Below are positions 7,415 through 12,751 of a stretch of 12,751 nucleotides of DNA, piece after piece (the stretch's first letter is position 1; each line of letters begins with the position of its first letter). The notes under the pieces were generated by a model. The model was given only the letters and a program-made list of their open reading frames with translations, made no database searches and had not been told where the DNA came from. Source of the DNA: JAWLGW01 sp964569055 (GTDB lineage Bacteria > Planctomycetota > J058); contig CAZMSZ010000209.1 of the NCBI GenBank assembly GCA_964569055.1, positions 1 through 12,751 of the forward strand. Reading direction: 5' to 3'. The position numbers and the translations under genes are program-made.

Positions 7415-8656
7415 ATGCTCTCCCGCCTCTCGCTCGTCCTGCTGCTGTGCCTGGCCGCGCCCGCCGCCGCGCACGAGCACCCCGTCGTCTACGGGGTCGC
7501 GGGCCCCGACCTCGCCGGCCGGGCCCGGGTCGAGCCGCTGGCGGGTGAGCCCGGGCGGGTCCACGTGACCCTCGAAGCCCGTCGGTTCGGGAAGCACGCC
7601 GAGGCGCTGGCGCTGTCGGGCGACGGCACGCGCCTGGCGGACGGCGGGGTCGAGTGGAGCTACGTGGTGGAAGAGCGCCCAGGCTTCGCGCGAGGGCTCG
7701 TGCGCTGGCTGCGCGATCCGTTCGGCGGGGGCGCGGCCTGGAAGCCCACGCAGGAGCGGGTGACCGTCCGGATGCGAGCCGACGGCGCGGGCGTGCTGCG
7801 CGGCGAGGTGGGCGGTGCCCCGCAGCGCTGGACTCCGCAGGACGCCACGCTCACCGAGCTGGTGGTGCTCGCGATCCCGGGCCTGTCCACCAACAACTGG
7901 AACCGGGTGGGGATCCCCTACCTCGACGAGAACCTCGGCGCGCTCGCGGCGCGCGGGATCGAGGGGCGCCGGCTCGAGATCAGCACCGAGTCCTCGGTCG
8001 CGACCAACGCCGCGTTCATCGCCCGCGAGATCCGGCGCGAGGCGGACCGGGGCAAGCGCGTGATCCTGCTCGCGCACAGCAAGGGGGCCACCGACGCCAC
8101 CGCCGCCCTGGCGCTCGAGCCCGCGCTCGTGGCCCACGTGGCGGGGGTGATCGCGATCCAGCCCGTCTACGCGGGCTCGCCGGTGGCCGACTGGGTGACC
8201 GGCAGCGCCGCCCTGAGCGCGACGGTCAAGGTCGTGTTCGAGAAGGCGTTCGGCGGCGAGGGGGCCGCGGTGACCGACCTCACCCACGCCGCGCGCGCCG
8301 CGTTCGTGGCCGCGCACCCCTACCCCGCCGGGCGCGTCCCGACGGTCGTCTTGCGCTCGACCTTCGACCGCAAGCTCGGCTCGCGCTCGGTGCTGTGGCT
8401 CAACCAGAAGGTGCTCGAGCGCCGGCTGGGGCAGGCCACCGACGGAATGGTCACCCTCGCCGACCAGGCGATCCCCGGCGCGGTCGTCACGATCGACCTC
8501 GAGGACCTCGACCACTTCGAGCCCGGCGTGCGCGGCGAGAGCCCGCACGCCCCCGCCGAGATCACCAACCGCGCGCTCGAGGCGCTGCTGCCGTTCCTCG
8601 GCCCGACCCGCGCGGCGACGGCGCACGCGATCGTGGACCGGGCGCTGGGGGAGTAG
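7415..8656 (+). CDS. Secreted alpha/beta-hydrolase (lipase-like), specificity unknown
   Basis: The protein has 413 residues. An N-terminal signal peptide (residues 1 to about 19, MLSRL start, hydrophobic core, cleavage likely after AAPAAA) predicts export. Residues 20-145 form a beta-rich domain of unknown type. From about 147 the alpha/beta-hydrolase fold begins: LVVLAIPGLSTNNW (149-162) fits the first core strand and oxyanion loop, and ILLAHSKGATD (217-227) is the nucleophile elbow with Ser222. The elbow is AxSxG rather than the commoner GxSxG, a variation known in lipase-like families. TDGMV (342-346, Asp343) and DLDHFEP (364-370, His367) are plausible acid and base, in the right order and spacing. 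The substrate cannot be named; a lipid or ester is a guess. The gene is divergent from yajC and convergent with tgt, and lies between genes that are often adjacent. Confidence 0.85.
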   Translation: MLSRLSLVLLLCLAAPAAAHEHPVVYGVAGPDLAGRARVEPLAGEPGRVHVTLEARRFGKHAEALALSGDGTRLADGGVEWSYVVEERPGFARGLVRWLRDPFGGGAAWKPTQERVTVRMRADGAGVLRGEVGGAPQRWTPQDATLTELVVLAIPGLSTNNWNRVGIPYLDENLGALAARGIEGRRLEISTESSVATNAAFIAREIRREADRGKRVILLAHSKGATDATAALALEPALVAHVAGVIAIQPVYAGSPVADWVTGSAALSATVKVVFEKAFGGEGAAVTDLTHAARAAFVAAHPYPAGRVPTVVLRSTFDRKLGSRSVLWLNQKVLERRLGQATDGMVTLADQAIPGAVVTIDLEDLDHFEPGVRGESPHAPAEITNRALEALLPFLGPTRAATAHAIVDRALGE

Positions 8657-8688
8657 GCTCGAGGCGAAGCGAGCGAGCGACCGCTCGA

Positions 8689-8800
8689 GCCCAACGCCAG
8701 CCCAAGCCAGTCCAACGCCAGCCCAAGCCAGCCCACCGCCAGCCCACCGCCAGCCCACCGCCAGCCCACCGTCAGCCCACCGTCAGCCCACCGCCAGCCA
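8689..8800. repeat. 11-bp tandem repeat (minisatellite)
   Basis: Ten direct units of GCCCACCGCCA or close variants, plus a partial unit. The first four alternate 11 and 10 bases (GCCCAACGCCA, GCCCAAGCCA), and the last six are 11 bases, two with a T change. The array begins 32 bases after the hydrolase stop and ends where the AT-rich element begins. The units abut with no spacers, so it is not CRISPR. Confidence 0.93.
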
Positions 8801-8893
8801 TTTCTAATTTCTAATTTCTAATTCCCTGTTGATATTTCTTATTTCCGAGCTTCGGAAATAAGAAATATAAATAAGAAATAAGAAATTAGAAAT
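8800..8893. repeat. AT-rich nested inverted repeat
   Basis: Outer arms of 13 bases (8800-8812 and 8881-8893) and inner arms of 17 bases (8832-8848 and 8852-8868, loop GCT) are perfect complements. The left side includes three tandem TTTCTAA units (8801-8821). The right side is rich in AAATAAG-like units. The composition is mostly A and T within a very GC-rich replicon. It sits between convergent genes, so it could end both transcripts, but neither side has a clean U-tract. It may instead be a mobile or interspersed palindromic repeat. Confidence 0.9.
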
Positions 8894-8900
8894 AGAAACT

Positions 8901-8955
8901 ATTGGCGCTGCGGATCGCCCGCATCAGCCATCCGCAGGCGCGCTCGACTCCTCCC
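8901..8955. repeat. 55-bp direct repeat, left copy (contig end)
   Basis: Identical over all 55 bases to 9056-9110 on the far side of the N run. It contains the last codons and TGA of tgt (stop at 8924-8926 in this copy) but no further tgt sequence to its right. It is most simply the unmerged overlap of two contigs, so this copy is probably not a real second copy. Confidence 0.95.
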
Positions 8956-9055
8956 NNNNNNNNNNNNNNNNNNNNNNNNNNNNNNNNNNNNNNNNNNNNN
9001 NNNNNNNNNNNNNNNNNNNNNNNNNNNNNNNNNNNNNNNNNNNNNNNNNNNNNNN
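8956..9055. other. Assembly gap of exactly 100 Ns
   Basis: One hundred undetermined bases. A round 100 is a common placeholder for a gap of unknown size. Because both flanks end or start with the same 55 bases, the true gap may be absent altogether. Confidence 0.98.
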
Positions 9056-9110
9056 ATTGGCGCTGCGGATCGCCCGCATCAGCCATCCGCAGGCGCGCTC
9101 GACTCCTCCC
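9056..9110. repeat. 55-bp direct repeat, right copy
   Basis: Same 55 bases as 8901-8955. Here the segment is continuous with the tgt coding sequence and supplies its last 10 codons and stop, so this copy is the authentic one. Confidence 0.95.
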
Positions 9111-10212
9111 CGAAGAACGCCTCCACGAACGCCTCCAGCTCGCCGGCGGCGATCGCGCCGCGGAGGCGGGCGGTCAGGCGCTGGTAGAAGCGCAGGTTGT
9201 GGACCGAGCAGTAGGTCAGGCCCGCGATCTCGCCGGCCTTGAGGAGGTGGCGCAGGTAGCTGCGCTGCACCCCCAGGCCGCAGGCGAGGCAGTCGCAGAG
9301 GGGGTCGATCGGGCGGTGGTCGTCGGCGAAGCGGGCGTGCTTGAGGCGGAGCCGCCCGCGGGGCCAGGTGAACACCTCGCCGTTGCGCGCGTTCCGGGTG
9401 GGGAGCACGCAGTCGAACATGTCGACGCCGCGGGCGACGGCGCGCACGATGTCCTCGGGCTTGCCCACGCCCATGAGGTAGCGCGGGCGATCGCGCGGGA
9501 GCTGCGCGCAGGTCGCCGCGAGGACCGCGTCCATCTGCGCGGCGGTCTCGCCCACCGACAGGCCGCCGATCGCGTAGCCGGGGAGGTCGAGGGCCAGCAG
9601 GGCCTCGGCGCTCTCGGCGCGCAGGTCGGGGAACACCCCGCCCTGCACGATCCCGAACAGGGCCTGCTCGCTGCGTCGCGCGTGCGCGGCGAGCGAGCGC
9701 TCGGCCCAGCGCGTGGTGCGGGCCACGGCGGCCGCCACGGCCTCGCGCGGCGCGGGGTGCGGCGGGCACTCGTCGAAGGCCATGATGATGTCGGCGCCGA
9801 GCTGGTTCTGGATCTGGATCGAGCGCTCGGGGGTCAGCTCGATCGCCGCGCCGTCGTAGGGGGAGCGGAACCGGACCCCGTCCTCGCCGATCTCGCGCAG
9901 CTCGGCCAGCGAGAACACCTGGAACCCGCCCGAGTCGGTGAGCATGTTGCGCGGCCAGCGGGTGAAGGCGTGCAGCCCGCCCGCCGCGGCCACCGCCTCG
10001 CCGCCCGGCTTGAGCCCGAGGTGGAACGTGTTGCCGAGCAGGATCTGGGTCCCGGTCGCGGCGACCTGCTCGATCGTGCAGGCCTTGACCGCGCCGCGGG
10101 TCCCGACCGCCATGAAGGTCGGCGTGGCGACCACGCCGTGCGGCAGCTCGAGCCGCCCGACCCGAGCCGCTCCGCACGTGGCTTCGACCGTGAACGCGAG
10201 TGGGCTCGACAC
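9079..10212 (-). CDS. tgt: tRNA-guanine(34) transglycosylase
   Basis: Exchanges guanine at the wobble position of GUN-anticodon tRNAs for the queuosine precursor preQ1. With the GTG at 10212 as start the protein has 377 residues, the usual length, and GGAG lies 5 bases upstream. The longer GTG at 10263 adds 17 residues with no ribosome binding site. Landmarks: HGVVATPTFMAVGT (25-38), LGNTFHL (59-65), TDSGGFQVFSL (92-102) with Asp93, DIIMAFDECPPHP (141-153), GIVQGG (188-193), GGLSVGE (216-222), and FDCVLPTRNARNG (266-278) with the nucleophile Asp267. The zinc site is CDCLAC (306-311) with His338 in SVHNLRFYQ. All catalytic and metal residues are present. The stop codon lies inside the 55-bp sequence repeated across the gap. 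The gene follows the pyrophosphatase gene after 209 bases and converges on the hydrolase gene. Confidence 0.97.
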   Translation of the reverse strand: MSSPLAFTVEATCGAARVGRLELPHGVVATPTFMAVGTRGAVKACTIEQVAATGTQILLGNTFHLGLKPGGEAVAAAGGLHAFTRWPRNMLTDSGGFQVFSLAELREIGEDGVRFRSPYDGAAIELTPERSIQIQNQLGADIIMAFDECPPHPAPREAVAAAVARTTRWAERSLAAHARRSEQALFGIVQGGVFPDLRAESAEALLALDLPGYAIGGLSVGETAAQMDAVLAATCAQLPRDRPRYLMGVGKPEDIVRAVARGVDMFDCVLPTRNARNGEVFTWPRGRLRLKHARFADDHRPIDPLCDCLACGLGVQRSYLRHLLKAGEIAGLTYCSVHNLRFYQRLTARLRGAIAAGELEAFVEAFFGEESSAPADG

Positions 10213-10217
10213 GGGCG

Positions 10218-10221
10218 CTCC
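10218..10221 (-). promoter_or_regulatory. Ribosome binding site fixing the tgt GTG start
   Basis: GGAG on the minus strand lies 5 bases before GTG at 10212. The resulting N-terminus matches that expected for the family. A weak TATCCT at about 10267-10272 could be a -10 element, but no convincing -35 was seen. Confidence 0.55.
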
Positions 10222-10307
10222 GAGAGAGCGGTCAGCGGTTGGGGCTGAGGCTCGGCGACTCACTCAGGATACGGCACCGTCCCGCACGAGCCCCAGTCAG
10301 GTACGGA

Positions 10308-10358
10308 GCGCAGAGGGCGCCGAGGACGCAGACTCTGCGGTCCCTGCGCGCTCTGCGC
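10308..10358. repeat. Imperfect GC-rich hairpin built of CTCTGCG-like words
   Basis: Outer arms GCGCAGAG (10308-10315) and CTCTGCGC (10351-10358) are perfect. Inner arms CGCAG (10327-10331) and CTGCG (10335-10339) are perfect. The stretch between is partly paired. The purine-rich 'GCAGAG/GGACGCAG' words on one side and their complements on the other recall interspersed palindromic repeats found in several genomes. It lies between tgt and the pyrophosphatase gene. Confidence 0.7.
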
Positions 10359-10380
10359 TTCCTGCGTCCGGGCCCGGCGT

Positions 10381-10418
10381 GGTTGGCCCAGCGACGGCTC
10401 TTCAGCTAACGGCCAACC
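10381..10418 (-). terminator. Possible hairpin terminator after the pyrophosphatase gene
   Basis: GGTTGGCC (10381-10388) and GGCCAACC (10411-10418) form perfect 8-bp arms around 22 bases. The hairpin begins 3 bases past the TAG stop of the minus-strand gene. There is no U-tract, so intrinsic termination is uncertain. Confidence 0.35.
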
Positions 10419-10421
10419 GCT

Positions 10422-12751
<2,330 letters not shown>

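Noticed and set aside
7202..8758. Minus-strand open frame (518 codons) opposite the hydrolase
   Set aside because: Begins within the tandem repeat and has Arg/Gly-rich shadow composition. The plus strand has a signal peptide, ribosome binding site and catalytic motifs.
8689..8800. CRISPR array
   Set aside because: The 11-bp units are directly adjacent with no unique spacers, and no cas gene is present.
8901..9110. 55-bp repeats as attachment sites of an integrated element
   Set aside because: Only Ns lie between them, and the exact abutment to the gap fits contig overlap better.
8902..10248. Plus- and minus-strand frames running through the N gap
   Set aside because: They depend on translating Ns as open sequence and overlap the well-supported tgt gene.

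Overview
This is a very GC-rich chromosomal segment carrying mostly housekeeping genes. I infer an uncultured, high-GC, diderm-type bacterium, possibly a planctomycete. The inference rests on the fused SecD-SecF, the large protein with a zinc ribbon, membrane anchor, beta-sandwich and TPR-like helices, and the membrane pyrophosphatase. The phylum is not fixed by anything seen here. A run of exactly 100 Ns shows the sequence is a draft scaffold, perhaps from a metagenome.

Layout from the left. A 1141-residue membrane-anchored protein of unknown function (103-3528, minus) lies downstream of a fused secDF gene (3624-6767, minus). That gene is 10 bases behind yajC (6778-7143, minus). A good sigma70-type promoter (7216-7243) sits upstream of yajC, so yajC-secDF, and possibly the 1141-residue gene, form one transcription unit. 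A divergent gene (7415-8656, plus) encodes a secreted alpha/beta-hydrolase. It is followed by an unusual intergenic island: an 11-bp tandem repeat (8689-8800), a very AT-rich nested inverted repeat (8800-8893), and a scaffold gap flanked on both sides by the same 55 bases. Then come tgt, the tRNA-guanine transglycosylase (9079-10212, minus), a 209-bp spacer with hairpins, and the 3' part of a membrane pyrophosphatase gene (10422-12751, minus) that runs off the right edge.

How the genes relate. YajC and SecDF are accessory subunits of the Sec translocon that use the proton motive force to help pull proteins across the membrane. The pyrophosphatase converts PPi energy into an ion gradient. Tgt makes the queuosine-type modification of tRNA wobble positions. 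In many bacteria tgt, yajC and secDF are contiguous. Here the order and orientation are kept, but the oppositely oriented hydrolase gene and the repeat island sit between tgt and yajC.

The most notable points are: a pyrophosphatase with a 247-residue C-terminal tail (proline/alanine-rich linker plus long coiled coil); a SecDF with a greatly enlarged SecF periplasmic region containing a heptapeptide repeat, and a possible 13th membrane helix; the AT-rich palindrome and minisatellite next to it; and the 55-bp duplication around the gap, which is most simply an assembly artefact. I see no CRISPR array, tRNA, rRNA, transposase or phage gene.
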